DNA from: Xanthobacteraceae bacterium
GTDB taxonomy: Bacteria > Pseudomonadota > Alphaproteobacteria > Rhizobiales > Xanthobacteraceae
Length of the DNA stretch: 64,000 bases
Direction of reading: 5' to 3'
NCBI GenBank assembly: GCA_029239875.1
Contig: JARBUD010000019.1
Span: 1-64,000, forward strand
Shown: positions 31,017-40,265 of the stretch, piece by piece
How the letters are laid out: each line of letters begins with the position of its first letter
Position numbering within the stretch: the stretch's first letter is position 1
Notes under the pieces: generated by a model
The model's input: the letters and a program-made list of their open reading frames with translations, nothing else
What the model was told of the DNA's origin: nothing
Database searches by the model: none
Made by a program: the position numbers and the translations under genes

Positions 31017-32399
31017 ATGCTCACCAACCTTCAGGCTCGCGATGTCGAGACCCTGGTCCACCCCTACACCAACCTCGTGGCGGTCCGCGAAACCGGGCCG
31101 CTCATCCTCGAGCGCGGCAAGGGCGTGTGGGTGCATGACGTCGACGGCAAGCCCTATCTCGAAGGCATGGCGGGCCTGTGGTGCACCGCTCTCGGCTACG
31201 GCAACGAGGAGCTGGTCGAGACGGCGGCGGCGCAGATGCGCAAGCTGCCCTTCACCCACATCTTCGGCGGCAAGAGCCACGACCCGGCGATCGAGCTCGC
31301 CGAGAAGCTGAAGGAGATGGCCCCCGTGCCGATCTCGAAGGTGTTCTTCACCTGCTCGGGCTCGGAAGCCAACGACACCCAGATGAAGCTCGTCTGGTAC
31401 ATGAACAACGCGCTCGGCCGGCCGAAGAAGAAGAAGATCATCTCGCGCATGCGCGCCTATCACGGCGTCACCATCGCGGCGGCTTCGCTCACCGGCCTCG
31501 CCGGCAACCACAACGATTTCGACCTGCCGATATCCGGCGTGCGGCACACCACCTGCCCGCATTACTACCGCCTCGCCGAAGCCGGCGAGAGCGAGGAGGA
31601 TTTCGCCACCCGCCTCGCCGCCGAGCTCGAAGCTCTGATCATCGCCGAGGGGCCGGACACGGTCGCCGCCTTCATCGCCGAGCCGGTGATGGGCGCCGGC
31701 GGCGTCATCGTGCCGCCGAAGACCTACTACCCGAAGATCCAGGCGGTGCTGGAGAAGTACGACGTCTTCTTCATCGCCGACGAGGTCATCACCGGCTTCG
31801 GCCGTCTCGGCACCGCCTTCGGCTCTGAGGCCATGGAGATGAAGCCGCACTCCATCTCCGTCGCCAAGGCGCTGTCCTCAGCCTACCAGCCGATCGGCGG
31901 CGTGATGATCCCCGAGGATATGTACCAGGCCATGCTGGAGGAGAGCCGCAAGCTCGGCAGCTTCGGCCACGGCTACACCTACTCGGCCCATCCGGTCGCC
32001 GCCGCCGTGGCGGTGAAGACGCTGGAGATTTACGAGCGCGAGAGCATCTTCGAGCGGGTGCGGGCGAAGATCCCGCACTTCAGCGCCCGCCGCGCCGCGC
32101 TGGAGGACCACCCGCTGGTCGGCGAGGCCCGCGGCGCCGGGCTGGTGGCCGGCATCGAGCTGGTGGCCGACAAGAAGACCAAGCACCAGTTCGACCCGAA
32201 GCTCGGCATGGCCGCCAAGTGCGTGGCCTTCGCCCAGGAGGAAGGGCTGATCGTGCGCAACGTCTTCGGCGACGCCGTCACCATCTGCCCGCCTCTGGTC
32301 ATCTCCCCGGCCGAGATCGACGAACTGTTCGACCGCCTCACCCGCGCGCTCGACAAGACGCTCGACTGGGCAGTGCGCGAGAACCTGCTGGCGGCGTGA
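31017..32399 (+). CDS. Class III omega-aminotransferase, 460 aa
   Basis: The start MLTNLQARDVETLVHPYTN lies at 31017; the upstream frame is read-through. The protein has the fold-type I layout: CSGSEANDTQMK near residue 115 for cofactor phosphate binding, FIADEVITGFGRLG near residue 250 (Asp contacting the PLP nitrogen) and SVAKALSSAYQPIGG near residue 285, with the Schiff-base Lys. It moves amino groups from omega-amines or beta-alanine-like donors to a keto acid. Relatives act on taurine, putrescine or beta-alanine with pyruvate. The exact substrate cannot be read from the sequence. Confidence 0.9.
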   Translation: MLTNLQARDVETLVHPYTNLVAVRETGPLILERGKGVWVHDVDGKPYLEGMAGLWCTALGYGNEELVETAAAQMRKLPFTHIFGGKSHDPAIELAEKLKEMAPVPISKVFFTCSGSEANDTQMKLVWYMNNALGRPKKKKIISRMRAYHGVTIAAASLTGLAGNHNDFDLPISGVRHTTCPHYYRLAEAGESEEDFATRLAAELEALIIAEGPDTVAAFIAEPVMGAGGVIVPPKTYYPKIQAVLEKYDVFFIADEVITGFGRLGTAFGSEAMEMKPHSISVAKALSSAYQPIGGVMIPEDMYQAMLEESRKLGSFGHGYTYSAHPVAAAVAVKTLEIYERESIFERVRAKIPHFSARRAALEDHPLVGEARGAGLVAGIELVADKKTKHQFDPKLGMAAKCVAFAQEEGLIVRNVFGDAVTICPPLVISPAEIDELFDRLTRALDKTLDWAVRENLLAA

Positions 32400-32424
32400 G
32401 GCCGGAAGGCAGCCACCCGAACGA

Positions 32425-32517
32425 CGTCATCCCCGGGCTTGGCCCGGGGATCCACGACTGCTCCCGAGCACCGCGTGATCAAAGGCGTGGATGGCCGGGC
32501 CAAGCCCGGCCATGACG
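32425..32517. repeat. REP-like palindrome, family A (copy 1)
   Basis: The outer arms CGTCAT and ATGACG enclose two inverted blocks, CCCCGGGCTTGGCCCGGGG with ATCCACGA, and its reverse GTGGATGGCCGGGCCAAGCCC. It lies after the aminotransferase and before the terminator of the L,D-transpeptidase (convergent genes). Two further copies sit at 34948 and 54792. Confidence 0.85.
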
Positions 32518-32550
32518 ACCCTCCCAAAGGGACCGCCTATCATCCAGACA

Positions 32551-32580
32551 AACAAAAAGGGCGCTGCCGATGCAGCGCCC
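32551..32580 (-). terminator. Rho-independent terminator of the L,D-transpeptidase gene
   Basis: On the minus strand GGGCGCTGC, a 4-base loop and GCAGCGCCC form a 9-bp perfect stem (32559-32580) followed by a T run (A run at 32551-32558 on the plus strand). It ends 26 bases past the stop codon. Confidence 0.9.
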
Positions 32581-32605
32581 TTCATTCCGGAAACGTCGGG
32601 TCGCG

Positions 32606-33208
32606 TCAGAGCACGACGACGTTGGCGCCCTGCGGCACGCGGGTATAGAGGTCGATCACGTCCTCGTTGAGCATGCGGATGCAGCCCGAGGAGATGGCCT
32701 GGCCGATATATTCCGGCTGGTTGGTGCCGTGGATGCGGAACAGCGTGTCCTTGTTGCCCTGGAACAGGTACAGCGCGCGCGCCCCCATCGGGTTGTGCGG
32801 GCCGGGGCCGACGAAGTCCGGCACGCCGGCGATGCGCTGCTTGATCTCGGGGGTCGGCGTCCAGGTCGGCCATTCGGTCTTGCGGCCGACCTTGGCGTTG
32901 CCCTTGAAGGCGAGGCCTTCCTCGCCGACCGTCACGCCGTAGCGGATGGCCTTGCCGTTGTCCTGGACGAAGTAGAGCCACTTCTTGTCCGTGTCGACGA
33001 TGATGGTGCCCGGCTTCTCCTTGGTGGAGTAGTCGACGATGGCCCGCTGGTACATGTCCGGCGGCAGCACCTTCTGGTACGGCGCATTGGCCAGAAGCTG
33101 CTTGTCGCGCGGCGTCAGCGACGCCGTCGGCGCAGGCTGCCGCTGCGCATTGCTGCACGCGCCCAAAAGAACGGCCAACAGGACAACGCTCGCCCCGCGC
33201 AAAATCAT
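32606..33208 (-). CDS. L,D-transpeptidase lipoprotein, YkuD type, 200 aa
   Basis: The N-terminus MILRGASVVLLAVLLGACSN is a lipoprotein signal with a lipobox LGAC. The YkuD domain spans about residues 60-200. The catalytic signature is HGTNQPEYIGQAISSGCIRM near residues 165-185, with the Cys and His. The enzyme makes 3-3 cross-links in peptidoglycan or anchors proteins to it. Relatives occur in several copies in Hyphomicrobiales. It is a single-gene unit with its own terminator. Confidence 0.92.
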   Translation of the reverse strand: MILRGASVVLLAVLLGACSNAQRQPAPTASLTPRDKQLLANAPYQKVLPPDMYQRAIVDYSTKEKPGTIIVDTDKKWLYFVQDNGKAIRYGVTVGEEGLAFKGNAKVGRKTEWPTWTPTPEIKQRIAGVPDFVGPGPHNPMGARALYLFQGNKDTLFRIHGTNQPEYIGQAISSGCIRMLNEDVIDLYTRVPQGANVVVL

Positions 33209-33498
33209 TTCTCGATGCTCCGAATCGCCGGCACGCGGACGCGTGTCGATCAGCCCTACACGTCGATTAACCGAACTGGGTCCTGCCTTGAAGAGGCCAC
33301 ATCATCGCCACGCGTCGGTGGCCGCGAAATGTTGCAAAAAGAGCTCAGTTCCGTTGGAAGAGGTCGAAAAAGCCGGCTAATGGCACCGCTGACGCAAAGA
33401 GACCTTATCCGAGACCGCGATTCTGCATATTTTTGACGCACTCGATGATCATTTCGAGGGCAGTCGCCCAATGATGGCGACGAGTATCGGAGGAAGTC

Positions 33499-33723
33499 AT
33501 GTCCAGTGAAGACCAACCGGCGCCCGAGGCGCAGCCTAGCCAGCGCTGGGAAGCGTCCCAGCAGAACGCGCATTGGCGCGAGATCGGCCTCCCGGCGCTT
33601 GCCGCCGCGGCGCCCTACAATCCAGCCAAGCAGACGGTATCCGATGCCCCCGGTACGGGCGCGGCGCGGACCGACGAGGCAAAGATCGTCACGATCCGAG
33701 ACGTGGAATATTTCGCGGCCTGA
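33499..33723 (+). CDS. Small hypothetical protein, 74 aa
   Basis: The ATG at 33499 follows GGAGGAAG, a good ribosome site. The protein is MSSEDQPAPEAQPSQRWEAS, then HWREIGLPALAAAAPYNPAK and ends IVTIRDVEYFAA. It is short, acidic and rich in Ala and Pro, and probably disordered in the first half. I recognise no family. The region upstream (33209-33498) holds no other gene. It lies 191 bases before corA. Confidence 0.5.
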   Translation: MSSEDQPAPEAQPSQRWEASQQNAHWREIGLPALAAAAPYNPAKQTVSDAPGTGAARTDEAKIVTIRDVEYFAA

Positions 33724-33914
33724 CGCCGCCGGCCTGATGGCCGCGCCGCGATAGCCGCCTCATCTCCCAGAGCAGTGGAAGAAGAGAGCGCCCAAGGGCG
33801 GGCGCGGCCGCAGCTTGCGCGCGGACGGGCGATCGGCCCGGCCGCCACGCGGACCGGCTGGAACTCCGCACGGTTCCGGCGCATCTTCCTGCGCGAAGCA
33901 GCGTCGGAGAAGCC

Positions 33915-34892
33915 ATGATCACCGCTCATTGCGTGCGCGGGGGCACGCTTGTGTCCGTTCCCGTCGGCGCGGGCGAGCCCCTGCCCGGCGACGCGGTGTG
34001 GATCGACCTCAACCAGCCCGCCGACGGCGAGGACCGCCTGGTCGAGGCGGCGCTGGGCATCTCGGTGCCGACGCGGGCGGAGATGCTGGAGATCGAGCCG
34101 TCGAGCCGCCTGAGGGTGGAGAACGGCGCCCGCTACATGACCGGCTCCATCGTCTGCAACAGCGAGGGCGAGCGCCCGACGCTGGCCCAGGTGTCGTTCA
34201 TCCTCGCCAAGGGCAAGCTCACCACGGTGCGCTACGAGGAGCCGAAGCCCTTCCGCCTCGTCCTCGCCAAGCTCGACCGCGACTGCCCGCAGACGATGAA
34301 GGGCGACCGGCTGCTGCTGGAGCTGCTCGACACCATCGTCGACCGCGCCGCCGACATCATCGAGACGCTGTCGGAGGACATAGACGGCCTGTCCCGGCGC
34401 ATCTTCGAGCGGGAATCCGCGTCCAGCGGCGGCAGCCAGCGCTTTCGCGTGATCCTGAAGCTGCTCGGCCGCCGCGCCGACCTCGCCTCCAAGGTGCGCG
34501 AGAGCCTGGTCTCGATGGGCCGCCTCGTCACTTTCCTGTCCACCGAGGGCGAGGCCGAGCGCTTCGACAAGGACCAGCGCGCCTGGCTGAAGAGCATGCA
34601 GCGCGACGCGACCTCGCTGAACGACCATGTCAGCTATCTCGGCAACAAAATCATCTTCCTGCTCGACGCCACGCTCGGCATGGTCAGCATCGAGCAGAAC
34701 AACATCATCAAGATCTTCGCCGTGCTGTCAGTGGTGCTGATGCCGCCGACCCTGATCGCCTCGATCTACGGCATGAACTTCCAGCACATGCCCGAGCTCG
34801 GCGAGCGCTTCGGCTATCCCGTAGCCCTCGTCGCCATGCTGGCGGCGGCGGTCGTGCCCTACTGGTTCTTCAAATGGAAGAAGTGGCTCTGA
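33915..34892 (+). CDS. corA: CorA-family magnesium/cobalt transporter, 325 aa
   Basis: A large cytoplasmic N-terminal part with an alpha/beta domain and long stalk helix (SMQRDATSLNDHVSYLGNKIIFLLDATLG near residue 225) is followed by two membrane helices at the end: IIKIFAVLSVVLMPPTLIASI and YPVALVAMLAAAVVPYWFF. Between them is the hallmark YGMNFQHMPEL, i.e. the GMN selectivity motif. It forms a pentameric channel for Mg2+ or Co2+ import. The 190-base leader before it is GC-rich and structured, but no known magnesium riboswitch pattern is visible. Confidence 0.93.
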   Translation: MITAHCVRGGTLVSVPVGAGEPLPGDAVWIDLNQPADGEDRLVEAALGISVPTRAEMLEIEPSSRLRVENGARYMTGSIVCNSEGERPTLAQVSFILAKGKLTTVRYEEPKPFRLVLAKLDRDCPQTMKGDRLLLELLDTIVDRAADIIETLSEDIDGLSRRIFERESASSGGSQRFRVILKLLGRRADLASKVRESLVSMGRLVTFLSTEGEAERFDKDQRAWLKSMQRDATSLNDHVSYLGNKIIFLLDATLGMVSIEQNNIIKIFAVLSVVLMPPTLIASIYGMNFQHMPELGERFGYPVALVAMLAAAVVPYWFFKWKKWL

Positions 34893-34947
34893 GGATAGGA
34901 GCCGTTATCCACTCAGCCGTCATCCCGGACGGCTGCAACTCAAGCCA

Positions 34948-35026
34948 CGTCATGCCCGGCCTTGGGCCGGGCATCCACGACCGGTTGATGAAGGCGTGGA
35001 TGGCCGGGCCAAGCCCGGCCATGACG
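34948..35026. repeat. REP-like palindrome, family A (copy 2)
   Basis: The same architecture as the copy at 32425: CGTCATGCCCGGCCTTGGGC, ATCCACGA, then GTGGATGGCCGGGCCAAGCC and ATGACG. A half-copy of the B family (GCCGTCATCCCGGACGGC) lies just before it at 34917-34934. It sits between convergent corA and the SDR gene. Confidence 0.85.
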
Positions 35027-35043
35027 TTCATCTGCCTGACGGC

Positions 35044-35793
35044 TCAGACGTGCTGGCCGCCATTGATGTGGATCTCCGCCCCGTTCAGATAGGACGAGGT
35101 GTCCGTGCACAGCACGTAGATGATCTTCGCCACCTCGTCGGGCGTGCCGAGGCGCTGCATCGGGATCTGCTCGACGATCTTCTCGGTGCCCGGGGAGAGG
35201 ATCGAGGTGTCGATCTCGCCCGGCGCGATGGCGTTCACCCGCACGCCGAGCGGGCCGAAATCGGCCGCCATCTCGCGGGTCAGCCCGGCCAGCGCCGCCT
35301 TCGAGGTGGCATAGGCCGCCCCGGCGAAGGGATGCACCCGCGAGCCGGCGATGGAAGTGACGTTCACCACCGCGCCATGGGTGCGCTTGAGCTCTTCCAG
35401 CAGGCCGCGCGCCAGCAGGATCGGGGCGAAGAAGTTCACCTGGAACACCCGCCGCCAGTCCTCTTCCGGCGTGTTGAGCGTGCCGAGGCGTGCCCCACCC
35501 GGCCCCTTGGGCGAGATACCGGCATTGTTGACGAGCGCGTGCAGCTCGCCGTCCGACAGGCGGTTCTTGATCTCGTCCACCGCCCGCAGCGTGTCGGCCG
35601 GGTCGGAGAGGTCGACCTGGATGTGGTCCTCCGGCCCCATCTCCCACGGACAGTTCTCCGGGAAGGCATGGCGCGAGCAGGTGATCACCCGCCATCCCGC
35701 GGCCGAGAAGCGCTTGACGGTGGCGTGCCCGATCCCGCGCGAGGCGCCGGTGAGCAGCATGGTGCGGCGAGGCTGGTTGGAACCCTTGGTCAT
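35044..35793 (-). CDS. Short-chain dehydrogenase/reductase, 249 aa
   Basis: The cofactor motif TGASRGIG lies near residues 15-22, NNAG near residue 88, catalytic Ser in NVTSIAGS near residue 147 and YATSK (Tyr and Lys) near residue 160. The family end FLNGAEIHINGGQHV-like is present as SSYLNGAEIHINGGQ. It is a classical SDR using NAD(P). Substrate is not recognisable. A one-gene unit next to pdxH with 49 bases between. Confidence 0.9.
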   Translation of the reverse strand: MTKGSNQPRRTMLLTGASRGIGHATVKRFSAAGWRVITCSRHAFPENCPWEMGPEDHIQVDLSDPADTLRAVDEIKNRLSDGELHALVNNAGISPKGPGGARLGTLNTPEEDWRRVFQVNFFAPILLARGLLEELKRTHGAVVNVTSIAGSRVHPFAGAAYATSKAALAGLTREMAADFGPLGVRVNAIAPGEIDTSILSPGTEKIVEQIPMQRLGTPDEVAKIIYVLCTDTSSYLNGAEIHINGGQHV

Positions 35794-35842
35794 GGGGGCT
35801 GTCTTAGCTCAGGGGTGAGGCCGTGTCAGGGACAAAGCGGGG

Positions 35843-36469
35843 TCAGGGGTAAAGTCTTGTCTTGTTCCAGACAGTCGCCTCGGCGCTGTCCCTGCGGAAG
35901 ACGATGCGGTCGTGCAGGCGGAACGGACGGTCGTGCCAGAACTCGATCTGCACCGGGCGGATGCGGTAGCCGGTCCAGTGCGGCGGGCGCGGCACGCTGC
36001 CCAGCGCATATTGCGCGGTGACTTTCGCCACCGCCGCCTCCAGCGCGAAGCGCCCCTCCAGCGGGCGCGACTGCACGCTCGCCCAGGCGCCGATCTGCGA
36101 CAGGCGCGGGCGGGTGACGAAATAAGCGTCGGCCTCCTCGTCGCTCACCATCTCCACCGGGCCGCGCACGCGTATCTGCCGGTTCATCGACTTCCAGTGA
36201 AACACCACCGCCGCCTTCGGCACGGCGGCGAGCTCGCGCCCCTTGGCGCTGCCGGTGTTGGTGAAGAACACGAAGCCGCGCTCGTCGCGCTGGTTCAGCA
36301 GCACCATGCGCACGTCCGGCAGCCCGTCGGCGTCGACGGTCGCCAGCGCCATGGCGTTGGGATCCCGCGGCTCCTTCTCCTTCGCCTCGGCGAACCACTC
36401 CTCGAACAGCCGGAAAGGCTCCGTGGCGGCGGTGAAATCACCGGATGTTAACTCTTGGGACGCTTCCAT
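35843..36469 (-). CDS. pdxH: Pyridoxamine 5'-phosphate oxidase, 208 aa
   Basis: The start [19 protein letters not shown] is chosen because the family begins like this; the longer frame is read-through of the divergent gene's leader. Family motifs are [42 protein letters not shown] (FMN-binding barrel), [14 protein letters not shown], and the C-terminal [27 protein letters not shown]. The enzyme makes pyridoxal phosphate from pyridoxamine or pyridoxine phosphate with FMN and O2. Length is normal. Confidence 0.95.
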   Translation of the reverse strand: MEASQELTSGDFTAATEPFRLFEEWFAEAKEKEPRDPNAMALATVDADGLPDVRMVLLNQRDERGFVFFTNTGSAKGRELAAVPKAAVVFHWKSMNRQIRVRGPVEMVSDEEADAYFVTRPRLSQIGAWASVQSRPLEGRFALEAAVAKVTAQYALGSVPRPPHWTGYRIRPVQIEFWHDRPFRLHDRIVFRRDSAEATVWNKTRLYP

Positions 36470-36504
36470 AAGGTCATCTTCGGGCGGACGGACGACAGGG
36501 ACCC

Positions 36505-37008
36505 ATGGACACGTTCCACAGGCGGCGGGCGACGGCGGCGCAGGTCGCGTCGCGCGGCGGCTCCTCATATAAGCGCGACAGGTTCTTCCGCACAGCTGCC
36601 GCATGGACGACTTTGGTCGGCGCGCTGGCAGTGGCCGGCTGTTCGAGCGCGCCGCCGCTCGACACGCTCGCCACCGGCTCGATCTCGCCCCGCCGGGCCG
36701 CCGCCTATCAGCGCGAGCCGGTGCCGCAGGGCGTCGCCCCGGAAGACTGGGCCGCCGCGCGGCTGGCGCTCGCCGAGGCGCTGCGCGAGGATTCCAAGGC
36801 GCCGAGCGTGCCGTGGGAGAACTATGCCAGCGCCACGCGCGGCACGGTCACCCCGCTCGCCTCCTCCGGCTCGGGCCGCGGCGCCTGCCGCGATTTCCTG
36901 ATGAGCTTCGTGCGCACGAACGGCGAGGAATGGCTGCAGGGCGAGGCCTGCCGCAACGAGCGCGGCTGGTGGAAGGTCGACGAGGCGCGGCTGCTGGCCA
37001 GAAGCTGA
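36505..37008 (+). CDS. RT0821/Lpp0805-like surface protein, 167 aa
   Basis: An N-terminal signal of lipoprotein type is visible ([16 protein letters not shown], lipobox near residue 46). The conserved end includes [58 protein letters not shown], as in the 16-17 kDa surface antigen family of alphaproteobacteria. It probably lies in the outer membrane. It is divergent from pdxH with 35 bases between starts, and about 100 bases before the DnaJ gene on the same strand. Confidence 0.85.
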   Translation: MDTFHRRRATAAQVASRGGSSYKRDRFFRTAAAWTTLVGALAVAGCSSAPPLDTLATGSISPRRAAAYQREPVPQGVAPEDWAAARLALAEALREDSKAPSVPWENYASATRGTVTPLASSGSGRGACRDFLMSFVRTNGEEWLQGEACRNERGWWKVDEARLLARS

Positions 37009-37107
37009 CAGCTCCGTGCGGATCGCGCTGCCGGCGACCGTTGCACCGCGGCAACACCATGCCTACATGCACCGTTGAGCCGGAACCGCCGGACGAGATC
37101 AGCATCC

Positions 37108-38070
37108 ATGCGCGATCCCTATGACATCCTCGGCGTCGCCCGCAACGCCGACCAGAACGAGATAAAGCGCGCTTTCCGCAAGCACGCCAAGAAGCTGCAC
37201 CCGGACGCCAACAAGGACGATCCGAAGGCGCAGGAGCGTTTTGCCGAGCTGAACAGCGCGCACGAGATTCTTTCCGACCCCGAGAAGCGCGGCCAGTACG
37301 ACCGCGGCGAGATCGACGCCGAGGGCAAGCCGCGCGGCTTCGAAGGATTCCCCGGCGGCGGGTTCAACCGCGGCGGCTTCCAGCGTGGACCGCAGGGCGA
37401 GACCATCTTCGAGAGCTTCTCCTTCGGCCCGGAGGGCGCACGCCGCTCCGGCCACGGGCCGCACGACGCCGGCGGCTTCGACGACGTGATCGCCGACATC
37501 CTTGGCGGGCTCGGCGGCGGGGGCCGCGGCCGAGCCCGTGCCGGCGGCCGCCAGGAGATGCCGCGCGGCGGCGATGTCGACGTCCGGGTGCCGGTGCCGC
37601 TGGAGCGCGTGGTCGAGGGCGGCCCGGTCAAGGTGCATCTGCCGAACGGGCGCACGGTCGAGGTGAAGATCCCGCCCAAGGTCGCGGAAGGTCACCGCAT
37701 GCGGCTGAAGGGCCAGGGCGAGCCCAGCCCCTTCGGCGGCGCGCCGGGCGACGCCTATGTTGTCGTCGCCTATGCGCCGCACCGCCACTTCAAGGTCGAG
37801 GGCGCGGATTTGCGCACCGACGTGTCGCTGCCGCTGGCCGACGCCGTGCTCGGCGGCAAGCTGCGCGTGCCGACGCTCTCCGGCGAGGTCGAGCTCTCCG
37901 TGCCGGCCTGGACCCAGTCCGGCCGCACCTTCCGCCTGCGCGGCAAGGGACTGCCCAAGACCGACGACACGTCGGGCGACCTCTTCGCCACGGTGCGAAT
38001 CACGCTGCCCGAGACGCCCGATGCGGAACTGGAAGAGCTGATGCGCCGCCGGCGCGACGGCGCGGCCTGA
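37108..38070 (+). CDS. DnaJ-type co-chaperone without zinc domain (CbpA-like), 320 aa
   Basis: The J domain starts with [25 protein letters not shown] and has the HPD motif in [12 protein letters not shown] Gly/Phe-rich part follows ([16 protein letters not shown]). The CxxCxGxG zinc repeats of true DnaJ are absent. The C-terminal substrate domains start near residue 150: [40 protein letters not shown]. This pattern is that of CbpA/DjlA-type co-chaperones which stimulate DnaK. I place the start at the DPYDILGV Met, as the longer frame is leader. Confidence 0.92.
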   Translation: MRDPYDILGVARNADQNEIKRAFRKHAKKLHPDANKDDPKAQERFAELNSAHEILSDPEKRGQYDRGEIDAEGKPRGFEGFPGGGFNRGGFQRGPQGETIFESFSFGPEGARRSGHGPHDAGGFDDVIADILGGLGGGGRGRARAGGRQEMPRGGDVDVRVPVPLERVVEGGPVKVHLPNGRTVEVKIPPKVAEGHRMRLKGQGEPSPFGGAPGDAYVVVAYAPHRHFKVEGADLRTDVSLPLADAVLGGKLRVPTLSGEVELSVPAWTQSGRTFRLRGKGLPKTDDTSGDLFATVRITLPETPDAELEELMRRRRDGAA

Positions 38071-38081
38071 GCCGCGCCTTT
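38059..38081 (+). terminator. Terminator overlapping the DnaJ-like stop codon
   Basis: GGCGCGGC, loop CTGA (containing the stop TGA) and GCCGCGCC form an 8-bp stem, followed by TTT. It probably ends transcription before fabI, though the T run is short. Confidence 0.6.
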
Positions 38082-38193
38082 CCGGCACGCCCTGCGCCGC
38101 CTCCACCGCTCGCTTGAGCGGGTCCTGCCGCTGTGCGATAGGAACGCTCGCCATCGCGAGATGGCCAGCGATACGGAGCAGGACGTGACCAGC

Positions 38194-39009
38194 ATGGCAT
38201 CGGGCGGATTGATGAGCGGAAAGCGCGGCCTGGTGATGGGAGTGGCGAACAACCGCTCCATCGCCTGGGGCATCGCCAAGGCTGCCCATGCGCAAGGCGC
38301 GAAGCTCGCCTTCACCTATCAGGGCGAGCCGCTGAAGAAGCGGGTGGAGCCGCTGGCCGCCGAGCTCGACGCCACCCTCGTGGGCCATTGCGACGTCACC
38401 GACCCCGCCACCATCGACGCCGTCTTCGCCGAGACCGAGCGCCAGTTCGGCGGGCTCGACTTCCTCGTCCACGCCATCGCCTTCTCCGACAAGAACGAGC
38501 TCGACGGGCGCTATGTCGACACCACGGCGGAGAACTTCAGCAAGACCATGCTGATCTCCTGCTACAGCTTCACCGCGGTCGCCCAGCGCGCCGAGAAGCT
38601 GATGACGGATGGCGGGTCGATGCTGACCCTGACCTATTACGGCGCCGAGAAGTGGATGCCGCACTACAACGTCATGGGCGTCGCCAAGGCAGCGCTGGAG
38701 GCGAGCGTGCGCTACCTCGCGGCCGATCTCGGCCCGAAGAACATCCGCGTCAACGCCATCTCCGCCGGCCCGATCAAGACGCTGGCCGCCTCGGGCATCG
38801 GCGATTTCCGTTACATCCTCAAGTGGAACGAGCTGAACGCGCCGCTGCGCCGCACCGTCACGGTGGAGGAAGTGGGCGACACCGGCATGTACCTGCTCTC
38901 CGATCTCGGACGCGCCGTCACCGGCGAGATCCACCATGTCGATGCCGGCTACCACATCGTCGGCATGAAGAACCCCGAAGCGCCCGACCTCACCCTCGAG
39001 CGCGACTGA
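38194..39009 (+). CDS. fabI: Enoyl-[ACP] reductase (NADH), first FabI copy, 271 aa
   Basis: The N-terminal cofactor motif is GKRGLVMGVANNRSIAWGIAK, typical for FabI. The catalytic Tyr-x6-Lys is YNVMGVAKAALEASVRYLAADLG near residues 155-165, and the substrate region SAGPIKTLAASGI follows. It reduces enoyl-ACP in fatty acid elongation. I choose the Met at 38194 (MASGGLMSGKRG); an earlier one at 38161 is possible. A second, separate FabI lies at 54913. The two copies share the active-site region but differ at many positions, so they may have different chain preference. Confidence 0.92.
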   Translation: MASGGLMSGKRGLVMGVANNRSIAWGIAKAAHAQGAKLAFTYQGEPLKKRVEPLAAELDATLVGHCDVTDPATIDAVFAETERQFGGLDFLVHAIAFSDKNELDGRYVDTTAENFSKTMLISCYSFTAVAQRAEKLMTDGGSMLTLTYYGAEKWMPHYNVMGVAKAALEASVRYLAADLGPKNIRVNAISAGPIKTLAASGIGDFRYILKWNELNAPLRRTVTVEEVGDTGMYLLSDLGRAVTGEIHHVDAGYHIVGMKNPEAPDLTLERD

Positions 39010-39038
39010 CGTCATCCGCGGAGCAGGAGCATCGCCGC

Positions 39039-39656
39039 ATGAGCAAGGCCCGCCTTCCCCAGCTCTTCCGTACCCTCCTGCCCGCCGCGCTGGTTGCCGC
39101 CGGCCTGGCCGCCGCCGCGCCCGCGAGCGCGCAGAACGGCCCGATCATCGTCGGCCCGCCGCCGGGCTCGGGCCTCGGCGGCTCCGGCCTGCCCTATATC
39201 CCGCCGCCGGGCGCGCAGGACCGCGGTGTGCCGCCGGACTTCCAGACCTACCCGCTGCTCAACCGCATCTTCGGCACCGGCGGCGCCATCTTCCCCGGCT
39301 ATGTGAGCCCCAGCGACGGGCGCAACGACGATGACCGGCTCGCCTATCTCACCGGTGGCGGCGCCGGGCGCCTGATCTTCGCCGCCGGCACGGCGGACAG
39401 TCTGTGCCAGATGACGCAGGCGCCGCAGATCCAGGTGCTCAGCGCTCCGCCCGGCGTGAAGATCAAGCTCGACGTCGGCTCCTTCACCGCCACCGGCACC
39501 GACGCCGGCTCGAAGCGCTGCGTCGGCGGCTTGGCCGGCGGCATGCGCGTCTTCGCCTCCGGGCGGGCGCCGGCGGGATCGACGGTGACGCTACGCGTCA
39601 ACTATCCCCTGAACGGCCCCAGCTACACGCACGTCGTGGCCCTTCCGTCGAAATGA
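39039..39656 (+). CDS. Hypothetical exported protein, 205 aa
   Basis: A Sec signal peptide is evident ([24 protein letters not shown]). The mature part has a Gly/Pro-rich start (PPPGSGLGGSGLPYIPPPGA) and a beta-rich domain with a Cys pair (SLCQMTQAPQIQVLSAPPGVKIKLDVGSFTATGTDAGSKRCVGG). The last part ends RVNYPLNGPSYTHVVALPSK. It resembles small periplasmic alphaproteobacterial proteins, and I cannot name a family. It is coupled to the phosphatase gene by an ATGA-type overlap. Confidence 0.75.
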   Translation: MSKARLPQLFRTLLPAALVAAGLAAAAPASAQNGPIIVGPPPGSGLGGSGLPYIPPPGAQDRGVPPDFQTYPLLNRIFGTGGAIFPGYVSPSDGRNDDDRLAYLTGGGAGRLIFAAGTADSLCQMTQAPQIQVLSAPPGVKIKLDVGSFTATGTDAGSKRCVGGLAGGMRVFASGRAPAGSTVTLRVNYPLNGPSYTHVVALPSK

Positions 39657-40243
39657 TGAAGCGACGCATCTTCCTCGTCCGCCACGGCGAGACCGACTGG
39701 AACCTCGCCGGCCGCCTCCAGGGCTATCACGACATCCCGCTCAACGATCTCGGCCGCGAGCAGGCGGCCGAGACCGCGCGGGTGGTCGAGCGCTTGAGCG
39801 GCGGCACCAACGGCCTCGACTATGTGGCGAGCCCGCTCAGCCGGGCGTCGCAGACCATGGCGATCCTGCGCGCCGAGCTCGGCCTGCCGCCGGACGGCTT
39901 CCGCCGCGACCCGCGCCTGCGCGAGATCGGCTTCGGCCGCTGGGAGGGCGCGACCTGGCCGGAGCTGCGCCGGCGCGATCCGGTCAGCCTCGCCGCACGC
40001 GACGCAGACCCGTGGAACTTCACGCCGCCGGGCGGGGAGAGCTATGCCGAGCTTTCCGCCCGCGTGCTCGCCGCCATCGGCGAACTGGCCGGCGACGCCG
40101 TGGTGGTCACGCATGGTGGGGTGGTGCGGGCCATACTGCACGCACTCACCGGCATGCCGGCGACCCAGGCGGTCGAGCTGCCGGTGCGCCAGGGCGCGGT
40201 CTACCTGATCGAGGACGGCGCGTTCGAGCTGGCCGTAGCCTGA
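39653..40243 (+). CDS. Histidine phosphatase superfamily protein, 196 aa
   Basis: The RHG motif LVRHGETDWNLAGRLQG lies at residues 8-24 with the catalytic His. Other motifs are SPLSRASQTM near residue 61, a Glu in EIGFGRWEGATWPEL and the second His in VVVTHGGVVRAIL near residue 150. The domain order and length fit phosphoglycerate-mutase-like phosphatases (GpmB/CobC type). The substrate is unknown. Confidence 0.9.
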   Translation: MMKRRIFLVRHGETDWNLAGRLQGYHDIPLNDLGREQAAETARVVERLSGGTNGLDYVASPLSRASQTMAILRAELGLPPDGFRRDPRLREIGFGRWEGATWPELRRRDPVSLAARDADPWNFTPPGGESYAELSARVLAAIGELAGDAVVVTHGGVVRAILHALTGMPATQAVELPVRQGAVYLIEDGAFELAVA

Positions 40244-40265
40244 GAAATCGAAGGAGAGCGAGGCG

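Noticed and set aside
32425-32517. Insertion sequence ends
   Set aside because: Palindromic repeats have no transposase between them and no target duplication visible; they recur as short units.
33724-33914. Magnesium riboswitch before corA
   Set aside because: The leader is GC-rich and can fold, but no M-box or other known riboswitch core can be recognised by eye.
37099-39015. Long antisense open frame of more than 600 codons opposite the DnaJ-like and fabI genes
   Set aside because: It is Arg/Ala/His-rich with no motif, typical of shadow frames in GC-rich DNA, while both sense genes show clear family motifs.
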